A DNA stretch of 51,137 nucleotides, taken from the NCBI GenBank assembly GCA_024281145.1, contig JAMXLN010000370.1, positions 1-51,137 on the forward strand. The letters run 5' to 3'. The position numbers were made by a program, and so were the translations under genes. This stretch comes from Hyphomicrobiaceae bacterium (GTDB taxonomy: Bacteria > Pseudomonadota > Alphaproteobacteria > Rhizobiales > Hyphomicrobiaceae). The notes under the pieces are model-generated. The model ran no database searches and was not told the origin of the DNA. It saw nothing but the letters and a program-made list of their open reading frames with translations. Positions 20,514 through 32,226 of the stretch are shown here, one piece after another. Numbering within the stretch: the first letter of the stretch is position 1; the number at the start of each line of letters is the position of its first letter.

Positions 20514-21887
20514 TCACCTTGCATAGCACACGGCCTTGACCGCCTCGACGACCAGCGCAGCGTTCGGCAGTGCGAGACGCTCCAGGTTGGCGGCGTAAGG
20601 CATGGGAACGTCCGCACCGGAGATTTTGGCCGGCGGCGCGTCCAAATAGTCAAAGGCCTCAATTGCCACCCGAGCACAAATTTCGGAGCCTACCGAGCAC
20701 ACCGGCCAGGCCTCCTCGACCGTCACGAGACGGTTGGTCCTCTTCACCGATTCCACGATCGTCGCAAGGTCAAGCGGGCGTAGCGAACGCAGATCGATCA
20801 CCTCAGCGTCGATACCCTCGCCCGAGAGCTGCTCGGCCGCTTCGAGCGCGTATACCATGCCGCGCGCGAAGGAAACGATGGTGGCGTGGCTACCCGCCCG
20901 CGCCACGCGCGCCTTGCCGATGGGCACAGTCCACTCCCCCTTCGGGACGGGGCCATGCGCGCCGTAGAGGATCTCGTTCTCAAGCACCAACACGGGATTG
21001 GGATCGCGTATGGCGGATTTGAGCAGGCCCTTGGCGTCGGCCGGGTTGGATGGCGCCACCACCTTGAGACCTGGCACATGCGCATACCAGGCCGAGTAGC
21101 ACTGGCTGTGCTGGGCGGCCACGCGCGCTGCGGCGCCGTTGGGGCCGCGAAACACGATGGGGCAGCCCATCTGCCCACCCGACATGTAGAGGGTCTTGGC
21201 CGCCGAGTTGACGATTTGGTCGATCGCTTGCATGGCGAAATTCCAGGTCATGAACTCGACAATGGGGCGCAAGCCGGCCATGGCGGCGCCGACGCCGATC
21301 CCGGCAAATCCCTGCTCCGTGATGGGCGTGTCGATCACGCGCTTGGGGCCAAATTCCTCGAGCAAGCCCTGGCTGATCTTGTAGGCACCCTGATACTGGG
21401 CCACCTCCTCGCCCATCAAGAACACATTGGCGTCGCGCCGCATCTCCTCCGCCATGGCATCACGCAAGGCCTCGCGCATGGTCTGCGTAATCATCTCCGC
21501 GCCGGGGGCGATCGCCGGCTCGGCCGCCGCCGGCTGCGCTGCGGGTGAAGCTGCCACGCGCGCGGCCGGCGCGGCGGGGGGCGCGCTTGGTGTCGATGCT
21601 TTGGGCGCCGCAGGCGGGGCCGGGGCTTTGGGCGGCGCGGCGCCACCTTCGCCGTCAAGCAGCGCAATCGGCGTGTTCACCTTCACGCCCTCGGTGCCTT
21701 CTGCCACCAGCAGCTTGGACACCTTGCCCTCGTCCGAGGCCTCAACCTCCATGGTCGCCTTGTCGGTCTCAATCTCAGCGATGACATCCCCGGCCTTGAC
21801 GGTCTGGCCTTCCGCGACCAACCACTTGGCGAGCTTGCCCTCCTCCATGGTGGGCGACAGCGCAGGCATCAAGATCTCGGTCGGCAT
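20514..21887 (-). CDS. pdhB: pyruvate dehydrogenase E1 component subunit beta with N-terminal lipoyl domain
   Basis: [27 protein letters not shown]...[11 protein letters not shown], then [61 protein letters not shown]. Confidence 0.96.
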   Translation of the reverse strand: MPTEILMPALSPTMEEGKLAKWLVAEGQTVKAGDVIAEIETDKATMEVEASDEGKVSKLLVAEGTEGVKVNTPIALLDGEGGAAPPKAPAPPAAPKASTPSAPPAAPAARVAASPAAQPAAAEPAIAPGAEMITQTMREALRDAMAEEMRRDANVFLMGEEVAQYQGAYKISQGLLEEFGPKRVIDTPITEQGFAGIGVGAAMAGLRPIVEFMTWNFAMQAIDQIVNSAAKTLYMSGGQMGCPIVFRGPNGAAARVAAQHSQCYSAWYAHVPGLKVVAPSNPADAKGLLKSAIRDPNPVLVLENEILYGAHGPVPKGEWTVPIGKARVARAGSHATIVSFARGMVYALEAAEQLSGEGIDAEVIDLRSLRPLDLATIVESVKRTNRLVTVEEAWPVCSVGSEICARVAIEAFDYLDAPPAKISGADVPMPYAANLERLALPNAALVVEAVKAVCYAR

Positions 21888-21921
21888 TTCCTCGGGTCTC
21901 TTCGTTGGAGGGGCAAACCCC

Positions 21922-22163
21922 TCAATCCATCCTTGAACTGATGCGCTCCTGCCAATTCGCTATGGCGGCGCGGGCGGCCTCCCGCCACGCCGGGTCGAGC
22001 AACCTTCCCCATGGAACCGGTCATCGTGCGCGGGCATACGCCTGCGCGATCGTGCGCGCCCACAGGCGCCCCCACTCTGGCTCGCAGGTGCCTCCACGTC
22101 GCGACGGCTCCTCGTCCTCCAGATTCGGCAGTCCCGCCTTAACGCAACAGCGCGCGCCGTCCT
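21922..22163 (-). pseudogene. possible short reading frame interrupted by one in-frame TGA (pdhA-pdhB intergenic)
   Basis: Minus strand, one frame: ...[74 protein letters not shown] at 22021-22023, terminal TGA at 21922-21924. No convincing start codon. Confidence 0.35.
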
Positions 22164-23161
22164 CAAGCCGGCACCAACACGTCCGTCCACAGCTCACCCG
22201 GGGCGGGCTCAACATCGTTTTGGGCGAACTCGGCGGCAGCGTTGATGATGGTGCGCACGTCCGCGTCAATGGCCTTCAGTTCCTCCTCCGACACGATCCC
22301 TGCCTCGAGCACGCGCCGACGCACCTGCTCGATGGGATCGTGCTCCTGGCGCATCTTCTGCACCTCCTCGCGGGTGCGGTATTTGGCCGGATCGGACATG
22401 GAGTGGCCGCGATATCGATAGGTGAGCATTTCCAGGATGTAGGGGCCAGCACCATCGCGCACCTGCTTCACCACGCGCGCCCCGGTCGCCTTGACGGCAC
22501 GCACGTCCATGCCGTCAACCTGTTCGCCGGGGATATCGAACGAGCGGCCACGCTGCGAGAAATCCGTGGTGGCCGCCGAGCGCTCCACCGATGTGCCCAT
22601 CGCGTACTTGTTGTTCTCAATGATGAACACGACCGGCAATTTCCACAGCTTCGCCATGTTGAAGCTTTCATAAACCTGGCCTTGGTTGGCGGCGCCGTCG
22701 CCGAAGTAGGTGAGACACACCCGCCCGTTGCCACGATAGCGGTTGGCAAAGGCGATACCCACGCCCAAGGGCACGTTGGCGCCGACGATCCCGTGACCTC
22801 CGTAGAAGTTCTTTTCCTTGGAGAACATGTGCATGGAACCGCCCTTGCCCTTCGAGTAGCCGCCCTGCCGGCCCGTGAGCTCCGCCATCACGCCCTTCGG
22901 GTCCATGCCGGTGGCAAGCATGTGGCCGTGATCGCGGTAGGTTGTAATCACCTCGTCGCCCTGCTCGATCGCCATTTGCATTCCCACCACCACGGCCTCC
23001 TGGCCGATGTAAAGGTGGCAGAACCCGCCGATCAGCCCCATCCCATAGAGCTGCGCGGCCCTCTCCTCGAAACGGCGGATGAGCAGCATCTGGCGATAGG
23101 CGGCAAGCTCCTCATCGCGGCTGAAGCTGGGAACCGTCTGCTGACCGTTGGGGCGGGACAT
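22163..23161 (-). CDS. pdhA: pyruvate dehydrogenase E1 component subunit alpha
   Basis: YRQMLLIRRFEERAAQLYGMGLIGGFCHLYIGQEAVVVGM...GGSMHMFSKEKNFYGGHGIVGANVPLGVGIAFANRYRGNGRVCLTYFGDGAANQGQVYES. Confidence 0.96.
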   Translation of the reverse strand: MSRPNGQQTVPSFSRDEELAAYRQMLLIRRFEERAAQLYGMGLIGGFCHLYIGQEAVVVGMQMAIEQGDEVITTYRDHGHMLATGMDPKGVMAELTGRQGGYSKGKGGSMHMFSKEKNFYGGHGIVGANVPLGVGIAFANRYRGNGRVCLTYFGDGAANQGQVYESFNMAKLWKLPVVFIIENNKYAMGTSVERSAATTDFSQRGRSFDIPGEQVDGMDVRAVKATGARVVKQVRDGAGPYILEMLTYRYRGHSMSDPAKYRTREEVQKMRQEHDPIEQVRRRVLEAGIVSEEELKAIDADVRTIINAAAEFAQNDVEPAPGELWTDVLVPA

Positions 23162-23262
23162 CAGGAGGTTGGCCCTTACAGAGATGGGGGGATGGTCTCA
23201 CGAACCCTATAGGAAACGCCGCGCCAAGGCCAGCTGGCGCCAAGCGCTGCCTGGGCACAGGC

Positions 23263-23661
23263 CTAACGGGGCGGCGCCGGCTTGGCGATCTCGCCTGGAA
23301 GGACCACGACCCGGTCCCCGGGGCGCGCAAACCCCAGGACCTCAATCGCCAGCTCCTCGACAATATCCGGGTCAGCGGCGTCGATAAGGTGCACCTCCTG
23401 CTCCAGGCTGGCGCGCTGGGCCTCGAGGCGCGCGATCTCCCGCTCCAGTTGGCGAGAGCGTTCGATCAACAGACTGCGCGCCTCAAGGCCACGCTTGCCG
23501 ACGATGGCGTGATAGGCGAAGTAGCCCAACCCACAGACACAGAAAAGCGACACCAGAATCTGCCGCGGCCGGCTCTTGCGCCGATCGTACATGGAAATAC
23601 TTGGACGTACTTTGGGTGCGACGCGAGACCTCGTCAGGGTCCTACGGGACGCGGCAACCAT
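23263..23661 (-). CDS. septum formation initiator (FtsB/DivIC) family protein
   Basis: Short TM (ILVSLFCVCGLGYFAYHAIVGKRGL) plus coiled coil (LIERSRQLEREIARLEAQRASLEQEVHLI), next to eno. Alternative start at 23592. Confidence 0.83.
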   Translation of the reverse strand: MVAASRRTLTRSRVAPKVRPSISMYDRRKSRPRQILVSLFCVCGLGYFAYHAIVGKRGLEARSLLIERSRQLEREIARLEAQRASLEQEVHLIDAADPDIVEELAIEVLGFARPGDRVVVLPGEIAKPAPPR

Positions 23662-23724
23662 ATCGCTCAGCGGTTAAGCCCGCGTAAAGCTAGCCGGTCG
23701 GAGCCGGCCCCTAGCGGGTCGATG

Positions 23725-25065
<1,341 letters not shown>

Positions 25066-25315
25066 CTACGTGGTTTGGCTGCGTTCTAACCTGTATCATC
25101 GCGCCCCGAAAGCCGGGTTATACACGGGAAGAGAGCGCGCGTGGATGAGGCAAACCACAATGCGCACCAAGACGCGTTGTGGCGGCGGACCGGCGCACGC
25201 TGTTGCTGGCAACGTCGTTCGCCCTCCTTCTGTTCCTCATAGCTGTCACCGGCCTGCCGGAGCGGTGGCGATGGCAAGGTTCTTTCCCGAGCTCCGGCTG
25301 CGAGGCGGAGATCCC

Positions 25316-26020
25316 ATGGGCGCAACGACAAGCCTGGTATTATTCTCTGCGGGTCAGGACTCCACAGTGTGTCTGGCCTGGGCACTAGAGCGCTTTGCGC
25401 GTGTGGAAACCATTGGCTTCGCTTACGGCCAGCGCCACTCCGTCGAGATGGCGCAGCGTCCCCTGATCCGCGCGAAGTTGGCAGAAGGGTTCCCAACCTG
25501 GGCCGCGCGCCTCGGCGAGGACCACGTGCTGGAGCTTGCCGCCCTCAGCGCAATGAGCGACACGGCACTCACACGGCAAGCCGAGTTCCAGATGACGGCA
25601 ACAGGCCTGCCCAACACCTTCGTGCCCGGGCGCAATCTCCTGTTCTTCACCTATGCTGCCGCACTCGCCTACGGGCGTGGCATCCGCACGCTCGTCGGCG
25701 GCATGTGCGAGACCGACTTTTCAGGTTACCCCGACTGCCGCAACGACACGCTGCAGACGTTGGCCAAAGCCATCTCCCTGGGCATGGCCGCACAGTTCGC
25801 GATTGAGACGCCGTTGATGCGGACCGACAAGGCCGGCACTTGGGCGATGGCACAACGGCTCGGCGGCGCACCCCTCGTGGACCTCATCGTCGAGCACACG
25901 CATTCGTGCTACACCCCCGAGCGCACCACGCGTCGGGCCTGGGGCTATGGCTGCGGCCGGTGCCCGGCGTGCGCCCTGCGCCAAAAAGGATGGGAGAAAT
26001 GGCAAATCGGCAAGACCTGA
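25316..26020 (+). CDS. queC: 7-cyano-7-deazaguanine synthase
   Basis: [24 protein letters not shown]...[13 protein letters not shown]...[44 protein letters not shown]...[26 protein letters not shown]. The ORF track starts too early (24860). Confidence 0.94.
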   Translation: MGATTSLVLFSAGQDSTVCLAWALERFARVETIGFAYGQRHSVEMAQRPLIRAKLAEGFPTWAARLGEDHVLELAALSAMSDTALTRQAEFQMTATGLPNTFVPGRNLLFFTYAAALAYGRGIRTLVGGMCETDFSGYPDCRNDTLQTLAKAISLGMAAQFAIETPLMRTDKAGTWAMAQRLGGAPLVDLIVEHTHSCYTPERTTRRAWGYGCGRCPACALRQKGWEKWQIGKT

Positions 26021-26247
26021 TCCAAGCCGTGGACCTCGCCATCGCGGGCGACTGGAAGGCGGCGCACGCGATCGTGCAGCAAAGCGAGGACGACACCACG
26101 TCCTGCTGGATCCACGCCGTACTGCATAAGATCGAAGGCGATGCCGGCAACGCGCGCTATTGGTACCGCCGCGCTGGCCAGTCTTACGAGGCCTACGCGG
26201 AAACCGCGGCGGAGCTCGCCGCCATCAAGGCCGCACTGACCTACTGA
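25999..26247 (+). CDS. conserved hypothetical protein, TPR-like
   Basis: [82 protein letters not shown]; overlaps the queC 3' end by 22 bp. Confidence 0.75.
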   Translation: MANRQDLIQAVDLAIAGDWKAAHAIVQQSEDDTTSCWIHAVLHKIEGDAGNARYWYRRAGQSYEAYAETAAELAAIKAALTY

Positions 26248-26477
26248 TCGACGTGACACGGCCAACGTGCGGCTGGCCAAGCCTCAACCCGCCAATGGAG
26301 CGCACGCGCTGCGGCGCTTCGGGCGCCTGCTCATGGATCCGCTATAAGGCCGATCCGGTCGTTTGCTGGTCGTGGGTTCCGCGTGTGCCGGTCTCGCCTG
26401 CACCGCGGCACCCTCCGGTAGGGCGAATTGACCGCGCACGCACTGCATCGCCCGGCCCCAGCACCATGGCAAGGCGC

Positions 26478-27362
26478 TTACTCGGCGGCTGCAGCTTCCC
26501 CCCACAAAGAGTTGGCACCCCGTTCGCGCGTTTGCGATTCAGCGAGGCGGGCAAGCAGCTCATCGGCAAGGTCGCGCAGTACGCGTCCCAATCTCCCCGG
26601 ATATTTGGCGGCATAGGATCGGCGCCGGGTCGAAAAATATGCCGCCGTCTGCAGCGCCGTGGTGCGCGGGATGGCGTGCTTGAAGCAGCGACTCTTGACG
26701 TTCTGGCGCAGCCAGCGTGTGAACTGTTCGTCCTCAGGCGCGTGGGGATCCTTCATGCTGATGACGACCCCGAGGTTCTGTGCAAATCCCATGTCGGCGT
26801 CGCGCTCGCCGAACTGGTGCAGGAATTGCAGTCCACGGGTCGAGAGATAGTCGGGCTTGGCCGGCGACAAGCAGAAATCCGCCTCGCGTAACCAGCACTC
26901 TGTAAGCACCGATAGTCCCGGCGCGCTGTCGATAAAGATCAGGTCGTACGCCGCCGCCACGTCGGTGAGAAACGCGCGGATGTGATGGCGCAGATGGGCC
27001 TCTTGATAGCCCTTGGAGACCTCCCGCTCGAAGAGCGTCAGGTGACCTCCGCCGATCAACAGATCGATGCTGCGCGCATCGTCGACGTCGGAAACGCCAC
27101 TCACGGCGAACGCGCGCCAATCGACGGACGCCCCCCGCAGCACCTTGGCGATCAGGTAATCGACGAACGTCCGGTTCTGCTCCTGTATCGTCGCCAGCCA
27201 GGTCCCTGGCAGCAGCATGGTGCTGAGGCTCGCGTGGGCATCGGAATCGATGACCAGCACCTTTAGGTCGTGATGGACGGAGATAGTCTCCGCCATGGCA
27301 AGGACGAAGGTGGTCTTACCCACGCCCCCCTTGGCATTCATTACAGTGATGCTGTTGCCCAT
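26478..27362 (-). CDS. ParA family (MinD/ParA-type) ATPase
   Basis: Start ATG 27362: MGNSITVMNAKGGVGKTTFVLAMAETISVHHDLKVLVIDSDAHASLS (deviant Walker A KGGVGKTT); YDLIFIDSAPGLS. Confidence 0.88.
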   Translation of the reverse strand: MGNSITVMNAKGGVGKTTFVLAMAETISVHHDLKVLVIDSDAHASLSTMLLPGTWLATIQEQNRTFVDYLIAKVLRGASVDWRAFAVSGVSDVDDARSIDLLIGGGHLTLFEREVSKGYQEAHLRHHIRAFLTDVAAAYDLIFIDSAPGLSVLTECWLREADFCLSPAKPDYLSTRGLQFLHQFGERDADMGFAQNLGVVISMKDPHAPEDEQFTRWLRQNVKSRCFKHAIPRTTALQTAAYFSTRRRSYAAKYPGRLGRVLRDLADELLARLAESQTRERGANSLWGEAAAAE

Positions 27363-27686
27363 AGGGTGTTGCAACCCCCAATAGCCGAAGCAACGCCCGC
27401 ACCACCCATAGACAATGGCGCAACCAAGGAGAATTTGTGGCGCCCAGCCGAGACCTGCCTTGATCGCCAATATTCGCACGTATCTGCCACCGCGAAGCCG
27501 GCCTCGCTTCGTGGTGGTGTGGCGCGGGCGTCGGAAGTGTACTTCCAACCCCGCGCGCACGAATCAGCTAGTTTGCGCCCACACATCGCCTTGGGTTGCA
27601 CGTGCGAGGGTGCCGCAGCTGTGGAGAACCGCGGCGTCGGGGTCGACACAATCTGAGGCACAACAACAACAACTGAGGGGTGTCCC

Positions 27687-27929
27687 ATGCCGCCAGTCCT
27701 GCGCAAGCTTGTCGAAGTCGCCATCGTCATCGGCCTGACCGCCGCGGTGGCCTTCCTGATCATCTTCGCCAACAGCTTCCTGACGGCGCGCGGGGGCACT
27801 GCCCACGGCTTCAACACCTGGTATGCCTTCATCATGCGGCCCGATATTCTGGGCACCATGATTTTGACCGCACTCGTCACCATCGGCTATAGCATGTGGC
27901 AGCAGGGCGGCGGGCGCCCGCGCGGGTGA
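27687..27929 (+). CDS. small two-TM membrane protein, hypothetical
   Basis: MPPVLRKLVEVAIVIGLTAAVAFLIIFANSFLTARGG...FIMRPDILGTMILTALVTIGYSMWQQ; strong terminator follows. Confidence 0.7.
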   Translation: MPPVLRKLVEVAIVIGLTAAVAFLIIFANSFLTARGGTAHGFNTWYAFIMRPDILGTMILTALVTIGYSMWQQGGGRPRG

Positions 27930-27953
27930 GGATACCGACACGCGATCCAATCA

Positions 27954-27991
27954 CTGAAGCGCGCGCCTTCGGCGTGCGCTTCAGCGTGTTT
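27954..27991 (+). terminator. intrinsic terminator
   Basis: CTGAAGCGCGCGCC-TTC-GGCGTGCGCTTCAG (14-bp stem, one G.T pair) followed by a tgtttt T-run. Confidence 0.78.
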
Positions 27992-28476
27992 TGAGCGCGC
28001 GCTCGCGCCAAGGCACGGGCGCGACGTCGCTTGGGCCGAGTCCGTTCGCGGGTTTCTCCAGGGGTCGGCGCGGTTGGCCCTTGCGCTCGCACCACGAGCC
28101 CTCCAGCAACGTCCCCCAATTGCGCGGCATCCGGTGATCGCGCCCACGCCTGGGCGGGGCGCGCCAGTCGGCACGACAAGCTGCAGGCCGAGGGCACCCC
28201 CGTTAGGAGAGCAGACACCGCGCGCCACGCCAGCGCCAGCGGAAGTTCCAGTGCACGGATGGGCTCGGGCGAAACCCCATAGGGCCTTGGTCTCGCCGGG
28301 ATAGGTGCCGGCCGGCCACAGCGGTGGTTCTGCGCGTGGGCGTTTTGCCCCACGCCCACGTGCCCCCTTGGCCTTAGCGCTCAGCTCACAACTTTGCCCC
28401 ATCGCCAGGGTTGACCGCTAGGACAACCAACCTTGCCTAGGTGCGAAACTCGCAAGCAGGGCAAGGGCGGGCAGCT

Positions 28477-28710
28477 TCAGTTGAGCTCAGTCAACCTCGC
28501 CGGGTCAGGCTTGCGGCCAGTGACGCGCTCCAGCGCAATGGCAGAGAGTACCTTCGATGCCAGGGTTTTTTTGCTGGGATCTGGATCGACCTCATTCGCC
28601 TGAGCTGGCGGCGCGAAGCCGGTTGATATCGGCGGGTTGTTGGCACAGCCGGCCAGCAATCCGGCCAAACCGACAAGCACACAACGCAAGATCGCAAAAC
28701 GCAGGTTCAT
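28477..28710 (-). CDS. small putative lipoprotein
   Basis: MNLRFAILRCVLVGLAGLLAGCANNPPISTGFAPPAQANEVDPDPSKKTLASKVLSAIALERVTGRKPDPARLTELN; lipobox LAGC. Confidence 0.7.
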   Translation of the reverse strand: MNLRFAILRCVLVGLAGLLAGCANNPPISTGFAPPAQANEVDPDPSKKTLASKVLSAIALERVTGRKPDPARLTELN

Positions 28711-28932
28711 GAGCACTGCGCGCAGCACCATGCCCCAGCCCCCTCGGTTTCCCCCGGTGATGGCCGCAACCCCTTGGCCATGGCCAAACCTTACCCACCC
28801 GAAGGTCGCTGGCAAGCGCAAAAAGCACATGCCGGCATTTGCCCACCGCGGCGGGGCTCCACGCACAAGCCCAAGGCCCGAGGAAAAAATGCCGCACGCT
28901 CCCCAGCCATCATCCTGGCCTATCAGCGCAAC

Positions 28933-28978
28933 AATATTCCTCGCGCGGCTACGTTAATATTCCTCGCGCGGCTGCGTT
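28933..28978. repeat. tandem duplication of 23-bp aatattcctcgcgcggct[a/g]cgtt
   Basis: Copies 28933-28955 and 28956-28978 differ at one base. Confidence 0.9.
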
Positions 28979-29276
28979 GGAAAAATCGGCTACCATTGCA
29001 AGAGCACCGAGCCCATGTGCGAGCGGGGCGCAGCTGGCGTCCGCTGCAAGACTACGAGAATGGCGTCGATGGTTTCGCCCGCCACCGAACGTGTGGTCAA
29101 TCGCGCTCCTTGACACCTGGCTCGCTCCTCGCCGCATGGAGGCGAGCGCCCTCGGTGGCTCGCAAGCGATCTTGGATGCCTATCCCGCAGGCTCCTCCTT
29201 CCGCCGTTTCCCTGCAGGAAATCGATGCCGCAATTGCGCTTGCAGTCTCGTGCGCACCGTCCCATCACACGCCCAC

Positions 29277-29813
29277 TCAGCAGCGCGTGAAGAGCGAGAC
29301 CACGCATTCCCATGTCTTCTTGGTCGCCTGCTTGACGCTCTCGCCCGCCTTCTTCACCTGCTCGACGGTTTTGTCGTTGGCCTGCTTGGCGAGATCCACC
29401 ATCGTCTGGGGCGGGGCATCCGGCGCCGGCGCGGCAGGAGCTGCAGCGGGCTTGGCGGGTGCGGCGGGAGCCTCGCGCGAGGTAGACACCTCCGGTTGCG
29501 ACAAAGGCTCCAATGCGGTCCAGGGAATGCGCTTCACAGCACCATCGCAGTCGAACACGGTGCCGCGCTTCACACTGCAGGTGGCATGCCCACCCTCCTT
29601 CGCCATGGCCGTGACGCACAGCATTTGCAGCGACTGCCCACCGCGCGGCTGCGCCCCGTCGACGACACAGCGATATGTTCCGGGGGGATCGCTGCAGGCG
29701 ACGCAAAATTCCTGACCTTCGGCTGAACCGGTCACCAATGCCAGCAGGAGGGCGAGGCCCGGACCGAACCGGCAACCGCTGCACCCCAACGCCGTTTCCA
29801 ACACCAGCTTCAT
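29277..29813 (-). CDS. secreted cysteine-containing hypothetical protein
   Basis: Signal-like N-terminus, EFCVACSDPPGTYRCVVDG...LCVTAMAKEGGHATCSVKRGTVFDCDG, Ala/Pro linker, amphipathic C-terminal helix. Confidence 0.7.
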   Translation of the reverse strand: MKLVLETALGCSGCRFGPGLALLLALVTGSAEGQEFCVACSDPPGTYRCVVDGAQPRGGQSLQMLCVTAMAKEGGHATCSVKRGTVFDCDGAVKRIPWTALEPLSQPEVSTSREAPAAPAKPAAAPAAPAPDAPPQTMVDLAKQANDKTVEQVKKAGESVKQATKKTWECVVSLFTRC

Positions 29814-29871
29814 CTAGCTCCGGCTGCTCCCCGAATGCGACATTTCCGCGATCTTACGGCCCGCACCGCGC

Positions 29872-30489
29872 TCAGGGCGTGCCGTTCCGGCCGTGCGCGC
29901 GATAGCCCGGTCGCTCCGTCAACCGATCGTAATAGGCCGAGACGGCCTTGAACTCGGGCTTGTCAAAGCGGATGGCAAACCAGCGATTTACGACGAGGCC
30001 AACGGGAATGTCGCCGATACTGAAGGCCGTACCCATCACGTAGGGACCGCCAGCCGCCAGCTGCTGCTCGAGCACGCGCATCTGGGCCGACCAGTCCTTG
30101 ATCCCGCCGGCGACCATGTTGGCAAAGGCCGGGTTCTTGACGACGAGGCCGTGAAACACGGGGCGCATGCCGTTGGCGAAGTCGGTCGAGGCCCAATCCA
30201 TCCAGGCTTCGGTCCCCGCTCGTGCCTGCAGATCTGTCGGGTAAAGGTCGGCGCGGCCATGCTTGGCAGCCAAATAGCGCACGATGGTGTTGCTCTCGCG
30301 GAGCCTGAACGCGCCATCGTCGATCACAGGCACCACGCCCACGGGATTAATCTTTCGGAAGATTGGATCGTCCGTCGGCCGATAACCCCGTCCCCAGTCC
30401 TCGCGCTCGTACTTTTCGCCCACCTCCTCGAGCATCCACAGTACCTTGCGTACGTTGATGGAGTTGGCGCGCCCGTAGACCTTGAGCAT
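29872..30489 (-). CDS. glutathione S-transferase family protein
   Basis: MLKVYGRANSINVRKVLWMLEEVGEKYEREDWGRGYRPTDDPIFRKINPVGVVPVIDDGAFRLRESNTIVRYLAAKHG. Confidence 0.93.
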   Translation of the reverse strand: MLKVYGRANSINVRKVLWMLEEVGEKYEREDWGRGYRPTDDPIFRKINPVGVVPVIDDGAFRLRESNTIVRYLAAKHGRADLYPTDLQARAGTEAWMDWASTDFANGMRPVFHGLVVKNPAFANMVAGGIKDWSAQMRVLEQQLAAGGPYVMGTAFSIGDIPVGLVVNRWFAIRFDKPEFKAVSAYYDRLTERPGYRAHGRNGTP

Positions 30490-30743
30490 GACACGTCTCC
30501 GCCGATGTTTGCCGCCATCCTATAAAGAAACTAGCAAACGCGTGAGATGGAAAACATGACCGCGGCCACCGGCTTGATCGGCGCTTCGGTTGGCGTTGGC
30601 CACTGCGCCGTGCCAACTCCCGTTAGAGTTGATTGCTTGGGAAGGGCCGCTTGCGGGAGCGGGGCTGAGCCTTTTGATGCTTTGCGGTTGATCGCAGATG
30701 AGGATAGGGCCGGCCATCCGACGCGGGCCAGCGTTGTGCACGT

Positions 30744-31475
30744 TCATAGCCCCAGATAAAACTTCTTGATCAGATCGTTGTTGTTGAGCTCTTCCGCAGA
30801 GCGGCCTTCGACGGCGATCCTGCCGTGCACGATCACGTAGCCGCGGTCGGCGATGCGGACGGCCTGGGTGAAATTCTGCTCCGCCATCAATACGGTGAGC
30901 TGGAGTTTTTCCTTGAGCTCTTTGATCGCATCGATGGTGCGGCTGACCAGCAGCGGCGCCAGACCCACGGAAGGCTCGTCGACCAGCAGGATCTTCGGCG
31001 CCAACATCAGCGCGCGCCCCAGCGCCAGCATCTGTTGCTCGCCGCCGCTCATGCTCCCGGCGAGCTGGCCGCGCCGCTCAGCCAAACGCGGGAAGGTCGC
31101 AAAGCACCCCTCCAAATTCCGCCGCAATTCGGCGCGCGCTGCTCGTCGGAAGGCGCCGAGCAGCAAGTTCTCCTCCACAGTCAGCTTGGGAAAAAGCCGG
31201 CGCCCCTCCGGGACCAATGCAATGCCGAGATCCACGATCTGCTCGGTGCTAAGCTGCGTTAGGTCATGAGACCGGCCTTCGATCTGGGCGAGGATGCGTC
31301 CGGCAGCCGGCCGCACCAGCCCCATGATGCACTTCATGAGCGTGCTCTTGCCGTTGCCGTTGGTGCCAAGCAGGACAACGGTCTCCCCCGCACCGACGGC
31401 GACCGAAACGTCCTCGATCACGCGCACGGCCCCATAGCCGGCATGGATACCCTCAAGCAGGAGACTACTGGCCAA
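30744..31475 (-). CDS. livF: branched-chain amino acid type ABC transporter ATP-binding protein (LivF-like)
   Basis: LGTNGNGKSTLMKCIMGLVRP Walker A; GSMSGGEQQMLALGRALMLAPKILLVDEPSVGLAPLLV. Confidence 0.9.
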   Translation of the reverse strand: MASSLLLEGIHAGYGAVRVIEDVSVAVGAGETVVLLGTNGNGKSTLMKCIMGLVRPAAGRILAQIEGRSHDLTQLSTEQIVDLGIALVPEGRRLFPKLTVEENLLLGAFRRAARAELRRNLEGCFATFPRLAERRGQLAGSMSGGEQQMLALGRALMLAPKILLVDEPSVGLAPLLVSRTIDAIKELKEKLQLTVLMAEQNFTQAVRIADRGYVIVHGRIAVEGRSAEELNNNDLIKKFYLGL

Positions 31476-32226
31476 GGTAGGCCCTCACCACGTCGGGGTT
31501 GTTGACGACGTCCTCGGGCCTGCCATCGGCAACTTTACGGCCAGAGACCAAAACAGCCAACCGCTGCGAGAAGCGCATGACCGCCCGCATGATGTGCTCG
31601 ATCATGATGATGGTGATGCCCTGCGCGTTGAGACGCATGAGAAGGGCGATGATGTCCTCAATCTCGGAATGCGAAAGCCCGGCCATGGCTTCATCGGCAA
31701 TCAACAATTTCGGCTCTGCCGCCATTGCGCGGGCAAGCTCCAGCTTGCGCATTTCCACCTGAGTGAGATCACTTGGGCGGCGCCGGGCCTTGCCGTCGAG
31801 CCCGACCTGCCGCAATAGATCGAGGCAGCGCTCATCGAGCTCGGCGGGAGAGCTGATCAGCAAAGAGCGTCGCCTGACGGTATAGAGCAGCGGGACGCGC
31901 AGATTGTCGGCCACGGTGAGGCTGGTGAAAGGTCGTGGCAGCTGAAAGCTGCGCGCGAGCCCCATGTGAGTGCGCCGATGGGCCGGCAGACCATCGAGAA
32001 CCTCGCCCGCGAACCGCACCGTACCCGTTTCATTGTGGAGCGTGCCGCACACACAGTTGACAAGGGTGCTCTTACCGGATCCGTTCGGGCCGATGAGCCC
32101 GAGGCGCTCGCCGGGTGTCACGTCAAGGTCGATCCCCTCGAGTGCCACGAAGCCGCCGAAGCGCTTGGCAAGCCCCCTAACTTCGAGCAGCGGTGCGGTC
32201 ACGGCTTCCTCCGCGCGTGCTGCCAA
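31465..32226 (-). CDS. livG: branched-chain amino acid type ABC transporter ATP-binding protein (LivG-like)
   Basis: LIGPNGSGKSTLVNCVCGTLHNETG; LARSFQLPRPFTSLTVADNL; overlaps LivF start by 11 bp. Confidence 0.9.
   Translation of the reverse strand: MAARAEEAVTAPLLEVRGLAKRFGGFVALEGIDLDVTPGERLGLIGPNGSGKSTLVNCVCGTLHNETGTVRFAGEVLDGLPAHRRTHMGLARSFQLPRPFTSLTVADNLRVPLLYTVRRRSLLISSPAELDERCLDLLRQVGLDGKARRRPSDLTQVEMRKLELARAMAAEPKLLIADEAMAGLSHSEIEDIIALLMRLNAQGITIIMIEHIMRAVMRFSQRLAVLVSGRKVADGRPEDVVNNPDVVRAYLGQ

Noticed and set aside
21905-23212. 435-aa plus-strand ORF
   Set aside because: Antisense shadow of pdhA.
27887-28402. 171-aa and 160-aa overlapping minus-strand ORFs
   Set aside because: Arg/Ala/Pro-rich, span a strong plus-strand terminator, no domain features.
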